Below, one piece after another: positions 54,825 through 64,000 of a stretch of 64,000 bases of DNA (positions are counted from its first letter, which is position 1; each line of letters begins with the position of its first letter). The DNA is from Hepsetus odoe. Its lineage: Eukaryota > Chordata > Actinopteri > Characiformes > Hepsetidae. The stretch spans positions 458,863 through 522,862 of the forward strand of contig CM029367.1 of NCBI GenBank assembly GCA_017165825.1, read 5' to 3'. Under the pieces are notes generated by a model that had not been told where the DNA came from, made no database searches, and saw only the letters and a program-made list of their open reading frames with translations. The position numbers and the translations under genes are program-made.

Positions 54825-54898
54825 GGGGTTTCTGGTTATTGGTGCATTAGTAGGCTCTCAGTGAAAAGGCTGTAGGTTCGAATCCGACTCTGGGTTCT
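54825..54898 (+). mobile_element. tRNA-like SINE head (module Y copy)
   Basis: Best copy of the three: TTGGTGCATTAGTAGGCTCT and GTAGGTTCGAATCCGACT, 36-38 bp apart. The downstream CCATGTCTTTGTGGGTTTCT and GTCCAAAGACATGCATGTCA are typical fish SINE body sequence. Confidence 0.55.
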
Positions 54899-55520
54899 GT
54901 CAGTGTGAAGTGGACGTGTCCTCTCCATGTCTTTGTGGGTTTCTTCACATCGTCCAAAGACATGCATGTCAGCTGTTCAAATGAGTGTCAAACTGAGCAT
55001 AAGATGAGACAAGATTTTATTATTTTATAAATAACAAAATCACACTTAAAATATCAAGTAGTTAAAGACCCAAAAAGAAGATCTTCTGTCCAGTTTCAGG
55101 TCAGGGTGATTTTTGTGGTGGTTTTCCCCATTTTTCCAGTTGTGGAACAGGGGTGTTCTGGGTGTTGAATATCTAAAGGAGTTTATGTTGGTAATAAAGA
55201 GCTGTGAAACAAAGTACTGACACTCAGTATTGGGCAAGAAATTGATATTTGCATCATGAAGAGGATGTTGTGAGAGAGGACATGCAGGCAGCATGTATAG
55301 GGAACAGGCAACCATTGGCCCATCGCTTATCTTAAATCAGAAAACATTCAGTATTGGGCAAGAAATTAAATTTGATGCTGGATGATGCTGAATAAGATGC
55401 TGGATGAGGCTTAGATTTGGAATTTAGAGGAACACCACACACTGTTGGTTCCAGAACAGGCTTTTGCTTATTGTAATTTTTGAGCTTCCATAAAACAACC
55501 AAAGAAACTGAAGATGATCA

Positions 55521-56669
55521 TGAGCTGATTTGGGAGTCTAGTATCCTGAATGACTCAGTCACCAGTTTCACAAACACTTCCCTTTCTTTCTCTCATTGTC
55601 TTGTTTTTGTTTTTTGGTTGCTGCTATTTTCCTTTTCTCTTTGGAAATAAAGTTATCTCTCCGGGTATTTCTAGTCCTCATAGTTTTTCTTCTCTCTCTG
55701 CGGCTGTCAGACTTTCCCTCCTTCTGAGTTGGTTTATACGGGTCATCTCCCACGCTGCACACACTGCACATTCTTCTGCTCGGCAGAATCTGGTTTCAGG
55801 TGTAAATGGATTCTTGTGTTTTTAAAGAGGTGTAACATGGGGAATTGGAGCAGGGACTCTATTGTTCATATTTACTGTAAGTGTGTTGTTTACAGCTCTG
55901 GTCTAGATCCAAGCTGTCCTACATCCATCTGCCTTCCACTCTAGTCAGAACACTGGACCAGGAGTGAAAACAGTCAATCACAGCAGTGTTTAACCCTCCC
56001 CTCCCTCTGGGTCCTGCTGTTCCGTCTGGTTCTGTGTCTCTGTGTGTCTCCTCACTTCCTGTTTCGTCCCATCGTCTACACACACTGTCTGGTGGACCGG
56101 AGATGATGAATGCTACCACCAGTGTACTGTGTGTGTGTTTCTTTAACTTTTACCCTATGAGGCTCCGGCAAGCCCTCCCTCTCCCCATCCCTCAGTAGAA
56201 CTGTTCTCTCTCTCTCGGTGTAGGGTGGTCCTCCCTTTCCCCCGATCACTCAGTATAACTGTCCTATCTGTCTGTCCTCTCTCTGTCTGTCCTCTCTCCC
56301 TCTGGGTGGGTAGTGGAGGAAGCACATGCTTGTTTTCAGGCTCTTTATGAATATCTAATAAAATAAGGGTGAGTTTAGAAATGTTTGCCCTTTGTTTATT
56401 CAACATCAGATAAAGTCGTTGCCCATTTTTCGCCAAAAATGAGAGGCGTAGTCTCAAATTCTTCTGAGCGTGAGAGGAGGCTTTATCATGGAGTTTATCA
56501 TGGAGGCTGTTCTTTTATGGTTAGCAGGCAGATGAACCCTAACCCCGAGGACACTAAGGAGGAACTGAGTGAAGGCACTGAACACAAAGGACAAGACTGA
56601 AATAAAAACACGATCATCAGCATCACGAAAGGAAAAGTGTAAGAAGGAGTGTGTTCTCTTTGCCCTACT
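55521..56669. other. intergenic, no gene seen
   Basis: Pyrimidine-rich near 55570-55720, with CTCTCTCTGTCTGTCCTCTC-type repeats near 56265-56300. No match to either module type and no exon recognised. Confidence 0.5.
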
Positions 56670-56675
56670 GACCTC

Positions 56676-57068
56676 TGACGTCTGACCTTGTCACAGTCTG
56701 TCAGGCCTGTGGTTCCGGCCGACACTTCCACAGATGGCGCTCTGTTCTGACTGAGCACACCTGGGCTCGTTCAGACACAGGTGTGCTTCATTGGGGCTGC
56801 TTTTTAAGGCAAAGCCTTAGAGTTAATGGTGGCACTTTTGGTTTGTATTTTGATTTATGTTTAATAAAGTTACGTTTTGGAATCTCCCTGTGATGGGCTG
56901 ATGACCTGTCCAGGGTGCATCCCCTGTTCTTCACCCTGTGTGCGCTGGGTTGGACTTTCCAGCACTTCAACCCCGCTTGGGACAAGCAGCAGAAAATGGA
57001 TGGATGGATGGACGTTTTGGAATCCTAGCTCTGCGTTGGCGTTCCTCCCACACCCCACCACCGTTACA
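56676..57068 (+). mobile_element. second solo LTR with nested LINE tail
   Basis: TGACGTCTGACC...ACCGTTACA flanked by GACCTC at 56670-56675 and 57069-57074. Contains a TATA-like CTTTTTAAGG near 56802 and AATAAA at 56863. Without the nested 127-bp LINE tail and its 13-bp duplication it would be about 253 bp. It differs in sequence from the LTR at 53505. Confidence 0.75.
56885..57011 (+). mobile_element. LINE 3' tail nested in solo LTR
   Basis: CCTGTGATGGGCTGATGACC ... CAGCAGAAAATGGATGGATG, the same family as 2762-2884. Perfect 13-bp target duplications ACGTTTTGGAATC flank it (56872-56884 and 57012-57024). Confidence 0.92.
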
Positions 57069-57074
57069 GACCTC

Positions 57075-57722
57075 TGTCTCAAACTGGAACGAAAGGGGCA
57101 GAAATGAGAAATGACCCCTGAATACTGTATGGAAAACTTCTAATTTTCATATCGTTTTTATTGTGATGGACTGATTTCACTCGAAAAGGCTCCAGATGTC
57201 AGACAGTTCAGATCATTGTAACTGAATCATCTGAATATAACTGAATATTATTATAAATAGATACTTCATGTTTTCTAGCACTTCTCGCACTTATTACAGT
57301 TCTTCTGTTTTTCTATTATTCATTTTCATTCTTGACCTATATATAAAATTATATAATAAAGCTTTGGCTCTGACTCATGTTCTCAAGGTTGTTGGTTATT
57401 TTTAGCTGTGATAGTAAATCTGATTTTATGTCCCTTTGTGTGCCCTCAAGATATTTATGATACTGTTATTAGAAATCTTGTGAGTGGAAGGCTCCACCTT
57501 TGTTCCACGATGACGACAGGTCTGACAGCTCAAAGTTCAAGCCAACTTTGGCAGCATCTAGACCTGAAAACAGGAGAGGCATTACATCACCACATAGCAA
57601 TGCAGACTACTCACCCTGAAAGGTAAGCAGAGGAAAGATCGGCGCTCTGTACTTCACACAGCGTTTCATCAATACTGTCCCCATTCTTCACTTCTAATGT
57701 GTGAGAATGTAACAATCTGGAG
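57075..57722. other. intergenic, no gene seen
   Basis: AT-rich with no recognised element. An (CTT)n run marks the RTE fragment that follows. Confidence 0.5.
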
Positions 57723-57926
57723 TTTTTCTTCTTCTTCTTCTTCTTCTTTCAGCTGCTCCCACTTAGGGTTTGCAACAGCAGATCATTTGCTTCCACTTCT
57801 TCCTGTCCTCTGCATCTTCCTCTTTCAAACTGACCACCAATATGTCCTCATTCACCACATCCATAAAGCTCCTCTTTGGTCTTCCTCTTCTCCTCCTTCC
57901 AATCAGCTCTATCTGCAACATCATTT
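57723..57926 (-). mobile_element. RTE 3' end fragment
   Basis: CTTCTTCTTCTTCTT tail complement, then CAGCTGCTCCCACTTAGGGT and CATCCATAAAGCTCCTCTTT, collinear with the left end of 27031-27230. It is 5'-truncated after about 200 bp. Confidence 0.85.
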
Positions 57927-57956
57927 TGTAACATTTTAAAACACATTTAGTTTATA

Positions 57957-58225
57957 TCAACAGCTCACCCGTGGAGATGGTCCAGAGCACCAAGTTTCAT
58001 GGTGCTCACATATCCAACAGCCTCACGTGGATCCTCAACACCAACTCCATCACAAAGAAAGCCCAGCAGCATCTCTACTTCCTACACAGACTGAAGGGAG
58101 CCCATCTTCCACCATCATCTTCTACAGGGAAACCATCGAGAGCATCCTGAGCGGCCGTGACATTGCCTGGTACGGGAACTGCAACGTCTCAGACGGCAAG
58201 TCCCTACAACGGATAGTGAGAATAG
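57957..58225 (+). mobile_element. L2-like LINE ORF2 fragment
   Basis: Frame pieces VEMVQSTKFHGAHISNSLTW, ITKKAQQHLYFLHRLK and FYRETIESILSGRDIAWYGN followed by GKSLQRIVRIA, in the order found in the C-terminal half of L2-like RT ORFs. A frameshift separates the second and third. SINE-like sequence follows to about 58310. Confidence 0.75.
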
Positions 58226-59071
58226 CTGATCATCGGTGGGATTCAAACATGGGACCTCTTGGGCCATAGTCCCATAGACAACCACCCTACCACCCTCCCA
58301 ACATAAAGCCTGGGACTCTACAAAGGGTTAACCCTAGAGTCTGGTGTAGACACATGAACCCTCATTCTGTCTGAAGGAGAAGGAAAGAGATTTCAGTCTG
58401 CAATATTGACCTGCTTTCTCCTGTAATGTAACATGTTTATGTAATAAACTCTGTTGTTCATGGTTGTGTGTTTGTTAAACTTTAATCAGCAGTAAAACCG
58501 AATCTTACAAGACCATCAGCATGTGGAGCTGAAAGATGGGGAGGAGATGTTAGTATGAGATGATAGAACTGATGTTTGTATGAAATGAGGGAACATTAAT
58601 AAGCATTATTAAGTGTAAATGTCAGACCAGTGATCCACACCTTGATCATGTGACTTTTTTCCTTTATAGATTATAAGAAGTCCTAAAAACAACCTGCTCC
58701 ACACACATGTCATGTCTTGAAATTTAATACATTTATAATACATATAAAATATGAATATAAATAAATCTAAAATATATAAAGGAATATAGAAAATGATTAT
58801 AATTATACATATATAATACCATAGTTACTGCACAACATACATGTGAGGAATATTATTGCTGTTTCAGGTTGTAAAAACTGGTCTAAGGTATGGAGAAAAT
58901 ATGATCCAGTATAAAACTCTATCAGTCAATAAAGTTAAAGAAATAATTTTCAACATTTTTCACAGAAAATACCTGGTAAATAAGGTGTTGTAAAGCTTCA
59001 GACTAGAGTTTAATAACTTTTCTTTTTAAATTTATTGTAATAATTTGGAAGAGCTTTAAGTTTATTTTGAA

Positions 59072-59219
59072 AAACACTGATATCATTGGGAAGTTTGTTC
59101 AGTAACGCTCAAATTCTACTCTAATGGGTGATGATTAGAAAATTATGTTGACTGTCACTTACATCGACTATTTAGGAAAATCAGAGAGATATATCATTTG
59201 CATAATTTGGAACATGGTG
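59072..59219. mobile_element. partial copy of the CACCGCGTTCC transposon
   Basis: Reverse-complement match to 8751-8850: ATTCTACTCTAATGGGTGAT and CATAATTTGGAACATGGTG, with ~40 extra bases. Only one terminus is present. Confidence 0.7.
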
Positions 59220-59494
59220 TATTTTGTGCTGTAACAGTCAAGTGTACAAAGAACACACGTGTGTGACTTTTCTGATCATTGGCGCAAATGTCGTTTAATG
59301 ATAATCCAATCAGGAATGTTCATGAAAGGCTCAGTTATGAAGTATGACTGCACATTTTTGTTTTTCTGTACTTTATTAAATGCTGAAATTCATTAATTTA
59401 TTAAAGTGTGAGAAACCCTCTGACAATCAGTGCTTTATTTCATCATAAAGATCAGATCAGTGTTTATTAGTCCTCCTGTTCTCTTCACAAGATT

Positions 59495-59502
59495 ATATAT
59501 AG
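59495..59502 (+). promoter_or_regulatory. candidate TATA box, module D gene
   Basis: TATATATA, conserved in position with TATATTTA in module C. The donor TTACA|GTAAGTCTC follows at 59592. Confidence 0.35.
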
Positions 59503-59691
59503 TGTGGAAGAGGAACTCTGTTTTTCATAGAAGTGAACTTTGTGTCGTTGCCTCTGTTCCTCCAGCGTCTCTCCAGAGTGTCTCCTTACAGTAAGTCTCA
59601 GCTTTCCTTTCAGCAGAGATTAAAGAAAAGAATGAAGTTTAAGAAGAGAAAACCAGAATCTCTTTACACAACAGACAGTATTCACTGGTAT

Positions 59692-60870
59692 GGCCGGCAT
59701 TACGCAGAGCGGAGCCCCCCGCTCCCTCCTCGCTGGAGCCACTCAGGAACACATCTCTGCTCTGTTGATCCCAGCGTACAGACCCATTGTCAGGCATGTG
59801 AAGCCCACCCTGAAGCAGGTAAAGGCCTGGCCCACTGGAGCCATCTCTGCTCTTCAGGACTGCTTTGAACACACCGACTGGGACATGTTTAGGGAGTTCA
59901 TGTTCAAGGTCTTCAACATCTCTCTGAGCACCACTGTTGTTCCAAGGTGCCTCAAGTCCACCAGCATCATCCTGGTGCCAAAGAAATCATCTCTCCTGCC
60001 TAAATGACTATCGTCCCGTTGCACTCACACCTATCATCTTGAAGTGCTTCGAGAGGCTGCTCATAAGGCACATAGAGACCCTAATTGCTCCCTCACTAGA
60101 CCCCTTGCAGTTCGTATCGTCTCAACCGCTCAACCGATGATGCAATCTCCACCACCCTCCATCTGGCTCTTTCTCAACTGGACAGAAAAGTGAAAGTGAC
60201 TATTCATATCATTGTGAGTATACAGCCCAGCACACAGTGAACCACAACAAAATTGGATCTCTGCATTTAACCCATGCACAAACACACATCGTGCAGCAGG
60301 GGGCATCTGTGGGGCCTGGGGAACATTGACGGGCATGGTACTTGCTCAAGGATACCTCAAGGCAACCTACTGGTAAGGGGTTTGAACTCACAACTTCCTG
60401 ATCCTGTGGCCAAATTCCCCCACTAGGCCACCGTTGCCCCAAGGACAGTTATGTCAGAATGCTGTTCATCAACTACAGTTCAGCATTCAACACCATCATC
60501 CCTCAGCACCTGAGTGAGAAGCTCAGAATGCTGGGCCTGTAATACCTCCCTCTGTAACTCGACTTCCTGGGAGATCAGTAGCAGCACCTCCAACACCACG
60601 CTGAGCACAGGGTCCCTCAGGGCTGTGTGCTCAGCCCACCGCTGTTCACACTGATGACCCATGACTTTGCAGCCAAGCACAGCTCCGAACCACATCATCA
60701 AATTTGCTGATGATACAGCCGTGGTGGGTCTGATCAGTGGAGGTGACGAGGCAGCTTACAGAGAGGAGATTCATCAGCTGATGGACTGGTGCAGAACCAA
60801 CAACCTGTCTTTGAATGTCAACAAGACTAAAGAGATGGTTGTTGACTTCAGGAGACCACGTAGTGAATGA
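59692..60870 (+). mobile_element. L2-like LINE reverse transcriptase fragment split by a SINE
   Basis: Before the SINE: HTDWDMFREF, STSIILVPKKSS, LNDYRPVALTPIILKCFERL (RT blocks) and a DDAISTTLH-like region. After the SINE: SYVRMLFINYSSAFNTIIPQ and IIKFADDTAVVGLISGGDEA (catalytic FADD), then MDWCRTNNLSLNVNKTKEMV. Several frameshifts and a stop break the frame. It begins exactly where module D sequence stops. Confidence 0.88.
60186..60440 (-). mobile_element. tRNA-derived SINE nested in L2-like LINE
   Basis: Plus strand AAAAGTGAAAGTGACTATTC ... CCACTAGGCCACCGTTGCCC. Removing it rejoins LSQLDRK with DSYVRMLFINY in the LINE frame, which confirms the insertion. The target duplication is at most 3-4 bases (AAG). 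Confidence 0.88.
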
Positions 60871-61119
60871 TGTCTAATTATTGCAGTAAATAAGAACCAA
60901 ACCTGTTACTGGATGAAATTATTTAACAAAACAGTGTTTAAGCTACACTGATGTAAATTGTATAGGTAAGAACCCGCCTACATGAAGACCATAACTTTCA
61001 TGATAACTGCTCATCGTCTGCACACTCAATGTAATGATGGAAGATGTAGTGTTGATGTGAAGAGACTGTAAAATGGTGTGAAATGTGTGTAGTTAGTCTG
61101 TGGGAAGGTGTTCAGGTGG
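60871..61119. other. spacer before module X
   Basis: Includes a short GTCTGTGGGAAGGTGTTCAG block near 61098 that also occurs near the 3' end of modules A (22745) and B (39608). No gene. Confidence 0.5.
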
Positions 61120-62596
61120 GCGCCCATGTAGTTGACTGAAGATCTTGATTCTCTCCTGCCGCTGGGAGCCAGACCAGCTTCAGTGAGACCGAAGTGAGGA
61201 GCGGGAGTAAGAGGGGTGGCCTGCATGAGCGCGCCTCCTTTAAAAGAGCGAGAGCAAGGCCGGTCGGTGTCTGGAAATTGCAGTGACCTGAGTCTCACCG
61301 GCCCTGTGTGTGTCAGAACTGAACCTTCCAGAACTTTCTCCTCGTGTTTTCTCTGGAGCCACACTTCTCAGAAAGAAACACACAGAGAAGATTGTGTCCA
61401 CCATCATTCATTAATGTTGAGACTTATTTCAGTTTCTCTGGATCTCGGGACAGTCCCACAGTCTGTCTCCTCTAGTTTTAACCCACAGGTTAAACTGGGT
61501 TTGGAGACTTCTTCATTTCTCTAAAGTAGTCTTCCATCCTGAGTCCTCACCAGTGTGTCTCACTGTGTTTCAGGAAGGACACACCAATACATTCACCAGA
61601 ACAACCCCGGAATAATCTCGGACTGACATTTATGTTTTATAAACATGTTTAGCCTCATCGACTCTAAATCTACTAAAACATGCTTGAGAGCTCCCTCTAG
61701 TGTTTGTTTTTATGCTTGAGGAACAGGAGCTGAAATGACTCTCAGATGAACACATTTGAAGTCTTAAGATTTTAAACAGATGGTGTATGAGCTGTTGCGT
61801 GATTATATCTCTGATTCAAGCACTGAAGTCTCTGTCAGAAGGAAACACGGATCTCTGTTTAGTGGTGATTTTACAGGATGAAGTGAAGGTTCTTAGAGGA
61901 ACATATTACATTAATCATTAGAGTATTACGGTCAGCTGCACTTTTCAAATGATGTTAGAATTATGAAGGAGATACGTGGTTTCCTGTGGAGCAAATATTT
62001 GTTTTTGTGGTTAAATCATTTTCTATTTTGACACATTTATATTTATAGTCAGCTTTGGAAAAACTGAAATGCAGGCCACTAGGTGGAGCTCAACACTCAA
62101 TGGAAAACAGGTGGAGTGAGGAGAGCAAGTTCAGATTTAGAGTAATTATCTGGGATAAGTAGCTTGTTGTCCATAATGAATATCCATGATCATCTTTCAT
62201 TTTTCAGTAGATGGATTTTTGTCCTCAAGAGCTCAAGTTCTTTCTTTAAGCTCTGCTCAAAGCCATTAGAACCAACCAAACAGGAAAACAAACGACTTCT
62301 GAATGGTTTTTGTTCAACAAGAAAATGATTCATTTATAAAATGCTGGACTTCTTTACACTAGCACCAGACATAAGAAGATCTTAGTCTTGAGTCTTAGTG
62401 AAGGACTTCCAGGAGACACTGGTGGACTTGAGAGACAGAAATGATCTTTGATAAGAGGTGGACAATATTACAATGCAAACCTGTACCTGAAATAATTGAC
62501 ACAAAAACACACTTCCTGGTGTCCCATACTTATCACCAGAGTGGAGGACATTTATAAATTACCTCTTTATCCCCTGCTTTCTTCACAATCAGAACA

Positions 62597-62850
62597 ACAA
62601 CACTCGGACAGTGGTATCTAGTGTTAGGAGTTGCCTGCTCTGAAAGATTGGCCTGATTCTCACCGGTAGGTTGTCTTGGCGCATTCCTTGAGCAAGGTAA
62701 TACCATCCTGTCACTGCTCTCCCCATGCTTTCAATAGCTGCCCACTGCTGCACGTGTGTGAAACGTAGAGGTTGAATTTCATTGTGTTGTGCTGTGCTGT
62801 GTTTTGCAATGACAAGGGTAGTCACTTTCACTTTTTTCACTTTCAACTTT
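62597..62850 (+). mobile_element. degenerate tRNA-derived SINE in module X
   Basis: Tail GGTAGTCACTTTCACTTTTT and middle TTTCAATAGCTGCCCACTGC match the family; the head (CGGACAGTGGTATCTAGTGT) is diverged. Modules Z (25975) and Y (53412) read CAGAACAACTTTATTCATCC without the insert, so X was interrupted at this point. Confidence 0.85.
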
Positions 62851-63200
62851 ATTCATCCTGAGAAAAAATTGTTCTAACAAGAGCTGGTTAGAGTTGGTAG
62901 CCATGTTGTCTGCCAGGAAAAGACCAAATGAAACCTCTCTCGAACTTCATGATTACAGAGAGGGAACCACTCAGCGAGACTACGCTACACATTACACACG
63001 TCTTAGATGAATAAAACTGTTTAAATGACACCCACACAAAGCAAGTCTAGTGCCCACACAATAGAGCCAGACTCAGAGAGTGACCGGACACCATTCAATG
63101 TTTAACATCACTGAGTAAATGATCATCGCTGAGTAAATGATCATCACTGAATACATGATCATTTTTGTTTCAGGTTGAATAAGTTTCCTATTTTAAAGGG

Positions 63201-63272
63201 GGCGTCTGGTTATTGGTGCATTAGTAGGCTCTCAGTGAAAAGGCTGTAGGTTCGAATCCAACTCTGGGTTCT
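63201..63272 (+). mobile_element. tRNA-like SINE head (module X copy)
   Basis: GGCGTCTGGTTATTGGTGCA ... GTAGGTTCGAATCCAACT. Same place in the module as the copies at 26813 and 54825. Confidence 0.55.
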
Positions 63273-63765
63273 AATAGTGTGAAGTGGATCGTCCCTTCCA
63301 TATCTTTGTGGGTTTCCCATCAGGGAACATCTGCTCCAAAGACATGCACGCTAGGTGTTCAAATAAATGAGTACAACTGAGCATAAGAGGACAAGATTTA
63401 TTCTTTCCTAATGATAAAGCACAAAATCACACTTAAAATATCAAGTAGTTAAAGACCCAAAAAGAAGATCTTCTGTCCAGTTTCAGGTCAGGGTGATTTT
63501 TGTGTTGGTTTTCCCATTTTTCCAGTTGTGGAACAGGTGTTCTGGGTGTTGAATATCTGTGTGGTGAGTTTATATTGTGCATAAAGAGCTGTGAAACAAA
63601 GTACTGACACTCAGTATTGGGCAAGAAATTGAAATTTGCATCATGAAGAGGATGTTGTGAGAGAGGACATGGAGGCAGCATGTATAGGGAACAGGCAACC
63701 ATTAAGTCTCCATTTATCTTAAATCAGTGGCGGGGAATATCAATGAAAATTGTGTGTTCCTGATC

Positions 63766-64000
63766 AAACTGGTGTAACGTTAGACTTCATAGGAATGTAA
63801 TCAGTGGCGCACCTTTCTGACACTCCTCACTCTGAGGTTTCTGGCTTATTGATTATTCTAAGAGGAATGTAGTTCTCAACATTAAAGCCAACACAATCAC
63901 AGCAGACCCATGTGTAGAGCACTGTTCAAAAGTCTTGATCCCCTCATTTCTTTAAACTCCCTAAACACAGTGGCCTGGTGTTTAGGTCTAGGCCTCAGGA
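63766..64000. other. window end, no gene seen
   Basis: Non-repetitive by comparison with this window. The window cuts it off. Confidence 0.4.

Larger units (their letters stand above)
52115..55520 (+). repeat. module Y of the second duplicated unit
   Basis: Collinear with Z and X (see Z). It retains short open frames that are only partly conserved in Z, for example KQAGLSTLGHQ ... RAEPQSVQ (53070-53218), shared with 25630-25778 but with compensating frameshifts between them. An 80-codon frame (52436-52678, ending RRRHESLFSGDFTG) is partly shared with X. None matches a known domain. Module Y carries a solo LTR that Z lacks. Confidence 0.7.
58335..59690 (+). repeat. module D of the duplicated unit
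   Basis: Starts with GGTGTAGACACATGAACCCT ... GAAAGAGATTTCAGTCTGCA (as 20250-20360 in A) and ends abruptly at CAGTATTCACTGG, where an L2-like LINE begins. The part 59330-59690 matches module C. AT-rich sequence at 58,720-59,060 has no counterpart recognised. No terminal exon is present here. Confidence 0.65.
61120..63765 (+). repeat. module X of the second duplicated unit
   Basis: The most complete 5' part of the unit: promoter-like segment (61150-61350), the CACCATCATTCATTAATG block, GAACAACCCCGGAATAATCT, and onward collinear with Z and Y to TTCAGGTCAGGGTGATTTTT (63480) and the CATGAAGAGGATGTTGTGAG block shared with Y (55255). A SINE is private to this copy (62597-62850). Confidence 0.72.

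Noticed and set aside
61216..61524. 102-codon frame in module X as a coding exon
   Set aside because: It runs through a promoter and 5'-UTR-like block and is not preserved in the copies at 17.3 and 24.7 kb.

Overview
The window looks like a teleost fish chromosome. It carries the repeat classes typical of ray-finned fish: two Rex3/RTE LINE copies, a second RTE family with (AAG)n tails, L2/CR1-like LINE pieces, Tc1/mariner elements with TA target duplications, tRNA-derived SINEs, a Ty1/copia element and long (GT)n and (TA)n runs. The one recognisable host gene has vertebrate exon-intron structure. Nothing prokaryotic was seen. The species cannot be named from the sequence.

Positions 1-5890 hold no gene. 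They contain a 46-bp minisatellite array (1-858), a palindromic MITE whose interior resembles the minisatellite unit, GT/TA microsatellites with a LINE tail inserted, and a degenerate ~30-bp tandem repeat.

Positions 5892-15730 hold a plus-strand gene that matches the NHS family member NHSL3 (formerly KIAA1522). It has six coding exons (5966-6023, 8077-8208, 8333-8373, 9503-9644, 10034-10144, 10245-13654). Together they give 3894 nt, an intact frame of 1297 residues. A 3'-UTR exon follows from about 15303. Introns 1, 3 and the 3'-UTR intron carry nested transposons.

From about 17.2 kb to the end there is no confidently recognised host gene. This stretch is built from repeated multi-kb modules in the same orientation. 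One type (A 20.2-24.1 kb, B 38.2-40.6, C 45.7-48.0, D 58.3-59.7) has gene-like features: TATA boxes in two copies, a conserved GTAAGT donor, an intron that in two copies holds a 29-bp VNTR, and a terminal exon that is open for 133 codons only in copy A. The other type (Z 24.3-31.3, Y 52.1-55.5, X 61.1-63.8, with a fragment at 17.3-17.6) seems to be an older, diverged relative of the first. Many transposons landed in these modules after duplication, so sister modules serve as unoccupied sites. These confirm insertions of an RTE LINE, a 70-bp RTE tail, a Tc1 element, a solo LTR and a SINE.

Other insertions in this half are a copia element on the minus strand (31290-34975) with 100-bp LTRs, an initiator-Met half-tRNA primer site and a 14-bp minisatellite inside gag; two Rex3 copies (40892-43949 and 49062-52103); and L2-like fragments. 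The modules may be a decaying, lineage-specific multicopy gene family, but no function is assigned. Families are identified from remembered consensus features and reading by eye; no database search was run.
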